Of a DNA stretch of 36,698 nucleotides, positions 17,266 to 23,309 are shown one piece after another. Under the pieces are notes generated by a model. That model saw only the letters and a list, made by a program, of their open reading frames with translations. It did not search any database and was not told where the DNA came from. This DNA is from Candidatus Aciduliprofundum sp. (GTDB taxonomy: Archaea; Thermoplasmatota; Thermoplasmata; Thermoplasmatales; Aciduliprofundaceae). The DNA lies in the NCBI GenBank assembly GCA_015520565.1, contig WAPW01000087.1, positions 1 through 36,698 of the forward strand. The letters are read 5' to 3'. Each line of letters begins with the position of its first letter. The stretch's first letter is position 1. Both the position numbers and the translations under genes were made by a program.

Positions 17266-17330
17266 ACATAGAAAATTTGATTTCAATGCGCATGTTAAAA
17301 TTAGCAATTTGAGATCGATGAGCTTTGAAA

Positions 17331-17353
17331 CACTTCGTAGAAAGTAATATATT
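17331..17353 (+). promoter_or_regulatory. CACTTCGTAG box and TATA box before the CARF-wHTH operon
   Basis: CACTTCGTAG at 17331-17340 is an 8/10 match to TACTTCGTGA and is followed by TAATATAT starting at 17345, 14 bases from the box start. ATG 17388 lies about 43 bases after the TATA start and has GAGGAGATA as a ribosome binding site. This is the most diverged of the four copies, and it sits upstream of the candidate regulator genes themselves. Confidence 0.5.
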
Positions 17354-17387
17354 CTTTAAGATTCTTAATCGCCATGAGGAGATAAAA

Positions 17388-18023
17388 ATGAAACTGCTAT
17401 CCACAATAGGCTGGACATCGAAAGTAGTTATAGAAGCAGCCAAGAAACTCAAGCCGGATGAGAATGTGGTGTTTTACGGGTATGTGGATGATGAAGAGAA
17501 AGAGAAGGTTGAAAAAGCATTAAATGAGGTGAAGAAAGAGCTTTCAAATGTCAAGGCGGTGCAAGTGGACCCGATGAACTTCTACGATTGCATAACAAAG
17601 GTGAATGAATACATAGACAACACATCCGTGGCAAACATAACAGGGGGAACTAAGATAATGTCATTCTCTCTGGCTCTCAAGGCTGCCCTGATGGACATCC
17701 CAATTATATACCTAGTCACAGAGAACGGAAAGACGATGATAAAGAGAGTGCCCATAAGGTTATCCACGAGCCAAAGAAACTTTTTTAAAATGAATGAGAA
17801 CGATTCCACGGCAGTACAGATTCTGCAAGCTCTCATACACAGCCAAGGTGGGAGAATGGACATGAAAACTCTCAAGAACAAGCTTAACAAGGGCTATTCC
17901 ACGATATCGGATGCGAAGAATAGGTTAATACTTGCAAATCTCATAAGGGAGGAGAAGAACGGGAGAACGAAAATGCTCATTGCCAACAGCGCTGCATATC
18001 TCTTCGGAGGTAATGCACTATGA
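17388..18023 (+). CDS. CARF-wHTH regulator (Csa3-like)
   Basis: This 211-residue protein has an N-terminal Rossmann-like CARF domain: MKLLSTIGWTSKVVIEAAKK opens it, and ANITGGTKIMSFSLALKAAL (residues 82-101) carries the TGGTK ligand-binding motif. A C-terminal winged helix-turn-helix (about 139-205) contains NKGYSTISDAKNRLILANLI. This is the layout of Csa3-type transcription factors, which bind cyclic oligoadenylates and control cas or defence genes. ATG 17388 is chosen for its GAGGAGATA site; a longer TTG-started frame from 17325 runs through the promoter. It overlaps the next CARF gene by four bases. No cas gene is in the window, so it may control the island itself. The ligand is inferred from family only. 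Confidence 0.85.
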   Translation: MKLLSTIGWTSKVVIEAAKKLKPDENVVFYGYVDDEEKEKVEKALNEVKKELSNVKAVQVDPMNFYDCITKVNEYIDNTSVANITGGTKIMSFSLALKAALMDIPIIYLVTENGKTMIKRVPIRLSTSQRNFFKMNENDSTAVQILQALIHSQGGRMDMKTLKNKLNKGYSTISDAKNRLILANLIREEKNGRTKMLIANSAAYLFGGNAL

Positions 18024-18757
18024 AGCTTTTCGCTTCAACGCTCACTATTTACACCTACAAGAGCGATGAGGAGATAAGGAAGAAGTTGAACAACGAGGAG
18101 GTGGAAAAATTCTTGGAGGGGATGGAGTACGCGGGAGAGTTTGAGAAAGCCCTGATATTTTCCGATTATTCCAACGGAGAGTTTGAGAGAACGATTAAAG
18201 AGTTGAGCTATGAGGAGCAGGAACTATTTGCAAAGCTTGTGGAAAAAATTGAGAACTTCAAGTTAATAAAGGTGAATTTGACAAATTACGATGAGTCATA
18301 CAGGATAATGTACAGGGCCATGGATGACCACATTTCCTCGCATATTGAGAATGAGGATTTGGACATAAAGCTCAATGTGAGTTGTGGCCACAAGTTGGGC
18401 TCTCTTGCTTTATACTTGGCAACCATGAATGTCGTGCACAAGAAAGAGTACTACAGCCACCTGAGCATAAGGAGAGGAACAAAGCTCTCTGTGGATGCTT
18501 ATCACGCTGAGAAGGGTATAATAGAGAAATTGCCCACCATGAACTTTGAGAGCCAAGAAAATAAGGAATGGGAAGAAATGCTCAAAACATTGAAAACTCC
18601 AAAGACATTGGAAGAGTTCAAGAAAGAGATAAGGGAGAACGCAGACAGGGCAATTGCTTACTTCAAGAACCACAAATACATAGAGATGAAAGATGGAAAG
18701 ATACAATTGACAGAAAGGGGAAAAGTGTTGGTGGAATTCTTGGAGAGAATCTCTTAG
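18020..18757 (+). CDS. Second CARF-like wHTH regulator with degenerate ligand motif
   Basis: This 245-residue protein parallels the preceding one: an N-terminal Rossmann-like half beginning MKLFASTLTIYTY, then LDIKLNVSCGHKLGSLALYLA (residues 114-134). SCGHK there stands where TGGTK is found in the first protein. A linker rich in Glu/Lys follows, then a C-terminal wHTH (about 181-245, KYIEMKDGKIQLTERGKVLVEFL). The altered motif suggests weakened or changed nucleotide binding. A heterodimer with the first protein is one possibility, since their genes are coupled by an ATGA overlap. The 3' end overlaps tail-to-tail with the RNase J-like gene by four bases, so readthrough could produce antisense RNA to either. 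Confidence 0.7.
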   Translation: MKLFASTLTIYTYKSDEEIRKKLNNEEVEKFLEGMEYAGEFEKALIFSDYSNGEFERTIKELSYEEQELFAKLVEKIENFKLIKVNLTNYDESYRIMYRAMDDHISSHIENEDLDIKLNVSCGHKLGSLALYLATMNVVHKKEYYSHLSIRRGTKLSVDAYHAEKGIIEKLPTMNFESQENKEWEEMLKTLKTPKTLEEFKKEIRENADRAIAYFKNHKYIEMKDGKIQLTERGKVLVEFLERIS

Positions 18758-20316
18758 AATTCAATATGATCTCCATTTTTCAAGATTTTCGTTTTTTCTT
18801 CAAAATTCTGTGCGAACCAGTCTGGGTTCGTGGTGTGCACGGGTATGATTATATCAGGATCAATGGTGTCTATCATATTGCGTATCTCTTCCTCGCTTGC
18901 ATGTCCAGATGCGTGGTATCCTTCATCAAACTTGGGCTTATCACCTTCCATGTGGAATCCCGCACTTTTCATCCCGTACCTGCTTAGCCAGTTGCTTAGC
19001 GTTACAAAGTCCAGCTCCATGTCCTCCGTGAAAGCCTCTGTGGAAGAGTAAAGGTACATCCCTCCTTGCGTTTTAATGTCCATCATGTTTGGCATGTCGT
19101 AGAGGGAGAAAGCGAGTATGTAATTTCCGGGAGATTCTCTTATTTCTAAAGGATTTACATATTGATCTTCCCAAAGATCATGGTATGCCAGCATTTTCTG
19201 CCACCATCCAACTCTATCTTGGGGCTTGTCGTACACCATTATATCCTCTGTGTCTATCTCAGTGCCTGCCGTCAATAGTCCCGTTATTGCGTAAGCATCC
19301 TTATCCGTGACCACTAATTTTCTTCCATTCTCCTTGGCGATCTCGGCAAACATGTTCAACCTCTCAAAGTTCCTTGCCGAGAAATCTGCAATTATCAAGC
19401 CTCTTTCATCTCCCACTGCTGCAGAGCAGTTCTCAAAGACATCCTGCTCCGTGGTGTAGTGGTGCTCTCTGTCATCCTCTAGCCTCGTTCCTTCAATTAT
19501 GAGAACATCGCTTCCCTTCGCTTTATTGATGAATTTCAAAGTTTCTTCTCCTCTCTCCCCGTGCATTCTAAAGTCTCCAGTATAGGCGATTCTCCGCGAA
19601 TCTTCAGATTCAACTATGTATCCAACTGCTCCGTATATGGAATGGTCCACCGGATGCGCATTGACTTTGAAGGGTAAAGAGTCCAGATTGTCAAGTTCAA
19701 GCATTTCTGCAAGGTAATCCATTCTCTCTTCCGTGCTCTGCAGGCACAAAAAGTCAATTTCCTCATGGCTTAGCTCTTCAGTTGGAATCAACCTTCTGAG
19801 CATCAGGTACTTTCTAATCTTTTCCTCGTTGTTCTTTATGCTGTTTCCCTTGCTTTTCAAGATAGGCATTGAGCTTGAGTCTTCTTCTCTCTTAGCTCCG
19901 TATATTACAGAGGTTGCATTATCTGATTTTCCTGCATCCTGATACGCCTTTATTATTGCTAAGCTCTCAGGCGAGGCAACGAGAGGTATGTCAAATCTCA
20001 GATATCCAATCATCCCGTAATGGTCCATGTGCGCATGGGTGAGAAGTACAGCATCCACAGGTATTCTCTCCCAGTTAGAAGTATTCAAATCTGAGGGAGT
20101 CAAATCCTCTCTATACACATCTATTGGAGGTAGCAAATTCATCTCTATGGGGTCATTCAATCCACGAATTGCTCGCATGGATATGAATTCCTTGAAATAC
20201 TTGCCCATAGTGTCAAAATTTAACCCAAAATCCAAGAAAATTCCATGGTTTCCATCTCTAAGATAAATCTTAGATCCACCAATGCTCTCAGCTCCATCAT
20301 AGATTTTCAGTTGCAT
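18754..20316 (-). CDS. Metallo-beta-lactamase/beta-CASP ribonuclease, RNase J-like
   Basis: The 520-residue protein has the MBL metal motifs HAHMDH (94-99), H225 in HPVDHSIYG and TGDFRMHG (246-248). The beta-CASP motifs are IIADFSARN (motif A, ~308-316), YHASGHASEEE (motif B, ~467-477) and PVHT (motif C, ~492-495). A helical insert of about 80 residues (130-215) separates motifs 2 and 3 and is longer than I expect for RNase J. The catalytic set is complete, so a zinc-dependent exo/endoribonuclease is likely. It has its own leaderless promoter (GTTTAAAATAATG about 30 bases upstream), divergent from the toxin-antitoxin promoter, and no TACTTCGTGA box. The island location suggests a role different from housekeeping aRNase J, but this is unproven. 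Confidence 0.85.
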   Translation of the reverse strand: MQLKIYDGAESIGGSKIYLRDGNHGIFLDFGLNFDTMGKYFKEFISMRAIRGLNDPIEMNLLPPIDVYREDLTPSDLNTSNWERIPVDAVLLTHAHMDHYGMIGYLRFDIPLVASPESLAIIKAYQDAGKSDNATSVIYGAKREEDSSSMPILKSKGNSIKNNEEKIRKYLMLRRLIPTEELSHEEIDFLCLQSTEERMDYLAEMLELDNLDSLPFKVNAHPVDHSIYGAVGYIVESEDSRRIAYTGDFRMHGERGEETLKFINKAKGSDVLIIEGTRLEDDREHHYTTEQDVFENCSAAVGDERGLIIADFSARNFERLNMFAEIAKENGRKLVVTDKDAYAITGLLTAGTEIDTEDIMVYDKPQDRVGWWQKMLAYHDLWEDQYVNPLEIRESPGNYILAFSLYDMPNMMDIKTQGGMYLYSSTEAFTEDMELDFVTLSNWLSRYGMKSAGFHMEGDKPKFDEGYHASGHASEEEIRNMIDTIDPDIIIPVHTTNPDWFAQNFEEKTKILKNGDHIEF

Positions 20317-20401
20317 ACTTGGGACATACCTGCATACATTATTTTAAACTTTTCCCGTAATATAGGAAAAACCTTAAAATAGTAGAGAAGAATGTATAAT
20401 T
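20317..20401. promoter_or_regulatory. Divergent promoters of the RNase J-like gene and the toxin-antitoxin pair
   Basis: On the plus strand CCTTAAAATAG near 20370 lies about 28 bases before the antitoxin ATG. On the minus strand GTTTAAAATAATG lies about the same distance before the nuclease ATG. Both predict leaderless transcripts. No copy of the TACTTCGTGA box is seen here. Confidence 0.5.
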
Positions 20402-20596
20402 ATGGAAGTAGAAGCCATATACGAGAATGGCGTTTTAAAACTTGTCTCTCCTGTAAAGATAAAGGATGATAAAATAGTGGTAAGAATAGTAAATAGGGAT
20501 GAGGTACTAACTGAGGAAGATATGAGGGATATCATAGAGGCGGTCAATGAAAGAGAAAAAGGGCACTACTACAAGATGGAGGAAGTTTTTGAATGA
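20402..20596 (+). CDS. DUF104 family antitoxin (AF2212-like)
   Basis: The 64-residue protein opens with MEVEAIYENGVLKLVSPVKIK, matching the short beta-strand DUF104 antitoxin family, then a helical acidic tail (EEDMRDIIEAVNEREKGHYYKMEEVFE) of the kind that wraps the toxin. The stop overlaps the toxin ATG (ATGA), the classic coupling of type II modules. It probably represses its own promoter together with the toxin, as is usual for the class. Confidence 0.8.
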   Translation: MEVEAIYENGVLKLVSPVKIKDDKIVVRIVNRDEVLTEEDMRDIIEAVNEREKGHYYKMEEVFE

Positions 20597-20856
20597 GCTA
20601 CGAGGTTCTTTTCTCTCCTAAAAGCAGAAGACAGATTAAAGGATTGAAAGATGAAAAATTGAAAGAGAAAATAAAAGAGGCAGTAATAGAGATAGGAAAA
20701 GATCCTTGGCATAAAGGAACCATAAAGGTTGAAGGCTATGAGAACATAAGGAGAAAAAGAGTGGGTAGGTACAGGATTTTATATATGATAGACAAGCAAA
20801 GAAAAGAAGTGTTGGTTGTGAAAATTGAGAAAAGATCTGAAACTACATATAAATGA
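20593..20856 (+). CDS. RelE/ParE-type toxin
   Basis: The 87-residue protein has the RelE-superfamily pattern: YEVLFSPKSRRQIKGLK opens it, a Lys/Glu-rich helix pair follows, then GYENIRRKRVGRYRILYMIDKQRKEVLVVKIEKRSETTYK, with the basic strand and the RYRILY motif typical of ribosome-dependent mRNA interferases. The Arg/Lys residues of the active face are present, so it is probably active. It is partnered by the DUF104 antitoxin just upstream. Its last ~28 bases recur at 16375-16402. A toxin of the ParE branch cannot be excluded. Confidence 0.8.
   Translation: MSYEVLFSPKSRRQIKGLKDEKLKEKIKEAVIEIGKDPWHKGTIKVEGYENIRRKRVGRYRILYMIDKQRKEVLVVKIEKRSETTYK
20828..20856 (+). repeat. Copy 2 of the toxin-tail segment (end of the intact toxin gene)
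   Basis: This is the 3' end of the RelE-like gene, close in sequence to 16375-16402 and ending in the same TGA. In both places the TACTTCGTGA box follows: nine bases after the end here and 18 bases after it at the other copy. Confidence 0.55.
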
Positions 20857-20864
20857 TTTTCCAA

Positions 20865-20887
20865 TACTTCGTGAAAATCTATTTATT
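20865..20887 (+). promoter_or_regulatory. TACTTCGTGA box and TATA box before the acidic gene
   Basis: TACTTCGTGA at 20865-20874 is exact, with TATTTATT starting at 20880, 15 bases from the box start. The downstream gene starts at ATG 20918 with GGTGAT (20909-20914). So the gene has its own promoter despite following the toxin gene closely. Confidence 0.6.
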
Positions 20888-20917
20888 CTCCGCAGCCAAG
20901 GGTTAAGCGGTGATGCT

Positions 20918-21268
20918 ATGAGTGTGGAAGAATGTGTGGAAAAGGTAGAAGTGCAGGATAACAACTACACTGCAGTTGTGGATGAGGAGATTTACCGGCA
21001 GGTTGGACATTTCAAGAAAGTAATAGATGCCATGGTAGGTGATGAGTTAGATAGCATGGACGATTACATCAATTTCATCCTGAAAATAGGAATGCAAAAG
21101 ATGCTGATAGATGTGCTGCCAGATGATGAGGCACTCCAAATGACTATGGTGGCAATGTTTGAAGACAATCCCGAGTACCTATGCGAGTTCGTGTCCAAAG
21201 TTCTAAGAGATGGAAATAACGAAAAGGTAGAGGGAAAGAAGTCCGAGTGGATGAACGCGTATGGATGA
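20918..21268 (+). CDS. Acidic hypothetical protein, possibly interrupted
   Basis: This 116-residue protein is rich in Asp and Glu (VDEEIYRQVGHFKKVIDAMV, GDELDSMDDYINFILKIG, PDDEALQMTMVAMFEDNPEY). The order strand-helix-helix near residues 17-55 recalls ribbon-helix-helix proteins, but I cannot assign a family. ATG 20918 is chosen over a TTG at 20825 that lies inside the toxin gene and before the promoter. The stop is a TGA at 21266-21268, and the same frame stays open afterwards to 21415. The gene is therefore either a short protein or the first part of a 160-residue gene broken by a nonsense mutation. It shares a promoter box with the HD and CARF genes. Confidence 0.6.
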   Translation: MSVEECVEKVEVQDNNYTAVVDEEIYRQVGHFKKVIDAMVGDELDSMDDYINFILKIGMQKMLIDVLPDDEALQMTMVAMFEDNPEYLCEFVSKVLRDGNNEKVEGKKSEWMNAYG

Positions 21269-21283
21269 ATTGGAGATGATACC

Positions 21284-21415
21284 GTGGAAGATGAAGAAAC
21301 CGTGTATCTGGACATGTTCGGTTTGTCAACGGACAAAGAGCATGCAATATTCAAGAAAGTTTACAAGAAGAGTGGTCTAATAGTGATTTACGCCGTACAC
21401 AATGATGAAGAATGA
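21284..21415 (+). CDS. Small acidic ORF, in frame with the preceding gene
   Basis: This is a 43-codon frame from GTG 21284 (V/MEDEETVYLDMFGLSTDKEH ... GLIVIYAVHNDEE), with GGAGATGAT just upstream. It is in the same frame as the gene ending at 21268, with only five codons between that TGA and this GTG. It may be the severed C-terminal part of the same protein or a separate coupled small protein. Composition matches the preceding gene (acidic, Tyr/Asp-rich). No family was recognised. Confidence 0.4.
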   Translation: MEDEETVYLDMFGLSTDKEHAIFKKVYKKSGLIVIYAVHNDEE

Positions 21416-21446
21416 CCCTATTTTTTCTATTTTTGAATTCCATTTC

Positions 21447-21467
21447 AATTTTAGTCCGACTAAAATT
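21447..21467 (+). promoter_or_regulatory. Palindromic operator-like site upstream of the truncated ATPase
   Basis: AATTTTAGTC (21447-21456) and GACTAAAATT (21458-21467) form a perfect 10-base inverted repeat with a one-base centre. A half-site, AATTTTAG, recurs at 21480-21487, in each case preceded by CATTTC. A TATA-like TTAATATAG follows near 21492-21500. This looks like an operator for a dimeric repressor of the ATPase promoter. Confidence 0.5.
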
Positions 21468-21523
21468 TAACTGCATTTCAATTTTAGCAAGATTAATATA
21501 GCTAGAGGTCATGAGAAGCATGT

Positions 21524-21829
21524 ATGTATGTTCACAGAGATTTGGAAGATAAATTCAAGAAGGTTGCGGGCAGTTATTCGGTAGTTGCGCTCGTAGGTCC
21601 AAGGCAATCTGGAAAAACGACCATGCTAAAAGAGCTAATGAAAGAGTACAATTCCTCTTATGTTTTGTTTGACGATCCAGATGCGAGAAGGTTATTTGAT
21701 GAGGATATCAAGAAATTCATAGTGCAGTACATAGAAGGTTATGATTTGGCTATTCTGGATGAGTTCCAGTACTGTAAAGATCCCGGCTCAAAGTTAGTAG
21801 AAGAAGTACCATATGGTGTGGAAACGTAG
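21524..21829 (+). pseudogene. Truncated archaeal AAA-type ATPase (DUF4143-linked family), ending in a CRISPR repeat
   Basis: The N-terminal 90 residues are a good P-loop ATPase: MYVHRDLEDKF, GPRQSGKTTMLKEL (Walker A), FDDPDARRLF, and LAILDEFQYCKDPGSKL (Walker B with the E-Q sensor-like pair). Family members are usually around 400 residues and continue after GSKL with a Lys-Tyr-Leu-rich strand and a DUF4143 region. Here the frame passes directly into CRISPR repeat 1, adding VEEVPYGVET and a stop. The rest of the gene is not found downstream in the window. It is therefore a truncated gene whose 3' part was replaced by or lost to the CRISPR-like array. The family name is from recall. Confidence 0.75.
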
Positions 21830-22030
21830 CGGAGCAGGGCTTGAATATCATCCGCCATCTCGTAGAAGAAGTACCATATGGTGTGGAAACTTTATATTTC
21901 CGTCAATCATCATCAAAAACTTTCCATGTAGGTAGAAGAAGTACCATATGGTGTGGAAACATTTGTGTGCTATTAACTAACTTTCCATTGTAATCTACGG
22001 GTAGAAGAAGTACCATGTGGGTTTTGGAAA
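21797..22030 (+). CRISPR. CRISPR mini-array: three identical repeats, one degenerate, three spacers
   Basis: A 29-base repeat (GTAGAAGAAGTACC ... GTGTGGAAAC, with ATATG in the middle) occurs at 21797-21825, 21862-21890 and 21932-21960 without a mismatch. A diverged copy lies at 22001-22030. Spacers are 36, 41 and 40 bases. The repeat end GGAAAC and the degenerate last copy both place the leader side on the left. There, however, lies ATPase coding sequence instead of an A+T-rich leader, so the array appears leaderless and probably no longer grows. No cas genes are in the window. Transcription could come from the ATPase promoter. Spacer origins are unknown. Confidence 0.85.
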
Positions 22031-22103
22031 TATCTTGGCTATGGGGCCAATTGAATTTATAAAAATGATAGTGGAGAAATACGAACAAAATTATTAGTTG
22101 GGT

Positions 22104-23219
22104 TTACATTGTACCAACAACTTCGCTTGCAGCTCTTATCAGCTCATCCTTGGTCCAAGCTCTCCACTCAACTGGCACGACCACAGGATTTTCATCTCCC
22201 TCGTAGTATACGGCAAGAATATCCTCCTTTAAATCATTCTCTTTGGACTCAGGTATCATGAACCTAGCAAGCTCGGCCTTTGCAGCTATAATCATCTTGT
22301 CCTCAAACTCAAACACCACGCCAACCTCTGCGTGCAACCTCTGTGCCTCGTTAGCAATCGTGGTAAGCTCTTTCTTGTTTCTTATCTTGAAAGGCACATC
22401 GTAAATGTAGCTCAGCTTCTCCTCGGGAAACATTACTTCAAAGATATCCCTATCGATCCTAAGCATAGAGTGCGCTACTTTAGCACTTAGAGACATTATG
22501 GTGTATGCAGGGAGAGTTAATACCAAAGCTACTTCGTTCTTATTCAAATTCTCTTTCACGAACCTGAACATAGCATCTTTGCTCTCTGTCAATCCTTTAC
22601 AATTGTGGTCAAAGAGGTGAATAAAACCGGCGTTGTTGAACAAGAATCCTGCATAGTTAATGCCATAAGAGTAAATGAAATAACCTTCTTTGGCGCATGC
22701 AAACTCAGAGCTACCCTTCCATGCCAGAACAATATCGCAGTCACCCTTATCAATGCAGTTCTCGGCTATCATTTTTATCTCATCCTCGGAGAGATTTATA
22801 TCATCCACCCTTTTGAACATAGTAAAATCTTCCTTTTTCACTATGAAAACACCATTGTAAGGGAATCCCATATTGCTCATCATAAAATAGTGTCCAGTTC
22901 CAACAATAATAGCGTAATCTTTCCAGAAATAAGATCTATGTTCCATATCACTTTCATACAGCATCATTTCATTATCATTCTTTGCTGGAAGTGCCTTCGT
23001 CTCCTTGGATTCTGGCTCATCATTGATCCATCTCCACACCTTTTTCTCTCCTTTCCATAGAAGTCCTCCAAACTTAAAAATAAACCAGAAGAACACAAAT
23101 CCCAATACAAATATGTAAGTTGCAAAGCATATCGTGCCGCTTTCAGATGCTCCTGATATGCCTACAAATATTGCAAGGAGTAACGCAATTATCAATGCGG
23201 CTTTTGCAGCTGTGCTCAT
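22104..23219 (-). CDS. Unknown membrane-anchored protein of the accessory island
   Basis: This 371-residue protein has two N-terminal transmembrane helices (about 5-24 and 31-50), a basic linker (LLWKGEKKVWRWI) and a large soluble part of about 310 residues with no motif I recognise. Noticeable words are DYAIIVGTGHYFMM, GNxxx-free stretches rich in Phe/Tyr, GFIHLFDHNCKGL and EVGVVFEFEDKMIIAAKAELARFM. ATG 23219 is chosen because a TATA-like TTTTTATAC begins 30 bases upstream, predicting a leaderless mRNA. An ATG at 23258 would place the promoter inside the gene. The promoter carries the same TACTTCGTGA box as the HD and CARF units, so it probably belongs to their regulon. A membrane effector or sensor is a guess. 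Confidence 0.65.
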   Translation of the reverse strand: MSTAAKAALIIALLLAIFVGISGASESGTICFATYIFVLGFVFFWFIFKFGGLLWKGEKKVWRWINDEPESKETKALPAKNDNEMMLYESDMEHRSYFWKDYAIIVGTGHYFMMSNMGFPYNGVFIVKKEDFTMFKRVDDINLSEDEIKMIAENCIDKGDCDIVLAWKGSSEFACAKEGYFIYSYGINYAGFLFNNAGFIHLFDHNCKGLTESKDAMFRFVKENLNKNEVALVLTLPAYTIMSLSAKVAHSMLRIDRDIFEVMFPEEKLSYIYDVPFKIRNKKELTTIANEAQRLHAEVGVVFEFEDKMIIAAKAELARFMIPESKENDLKEDILAVYYEGDENPVVVPVEWRAWTKDELIRAASEVVGTM

Positions 23220-23241
23220 AGAGAATAGTTTGTGATTAGGG

Positions 23242-23264
23242 TATAAAAACATACTCACGAAGTA
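23242..23264 (-). promoter_or_regulatory. TACTTCGTGA box and TATA box before the membrane protein gene
   Basis: On the minus strand TACTTCGTGA occupies 23264-23255 and TTTTTATA starts at 23249, 15 bases from the box start. ATG 23219 follows 30 bases after the TATA start. Spacing is the same as at the HD hydrolase promoter, on the opposite strand and 7 kb away, so this is not part of a simple local duplication. Confidence 0.6.
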
Positions 23265-23309
23265 TGCAATATCTTCATATCTTTCAAAAAAGAAAGATTA
23301 AGAAAATTA

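Noticed and set aside
17325-17387. Upstream TTG extension of the first CARF gene
   Set aside because: It would put the promoter box and TATA inside the gene, and ATG 17388 has a good ribosome binding site and begins with the usual CARF first strand.
18410-20266. Several long frames antisense to the second CARF and RNase J-like genes
   Set aside because: They have no recognisable domains, biased composition and no start signals; the sense frames carry clear family motifs.
20825-20917. TTG-started extension of the acidic gene through the toxin tail
   Set aside because: The extension overlaps the toxin gene end and contains the promoter box; ATG 20918 has its own GGTGAT.
21266-21268. TGA as selenocysteine codon
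   Set aside because: No SECIS-like element was noticed, the sequence context is not that of a known selenoprotein, and the host group is not known for selenocysteine use.
22036-22095. 18-codon frame after the CRISPR array (MGPIEFIKMIVEKYEQNY)
   Set aside because: It is too short, lacks a ribosome binding site, and matches no family. It could be a relic but nothing supports a gene.
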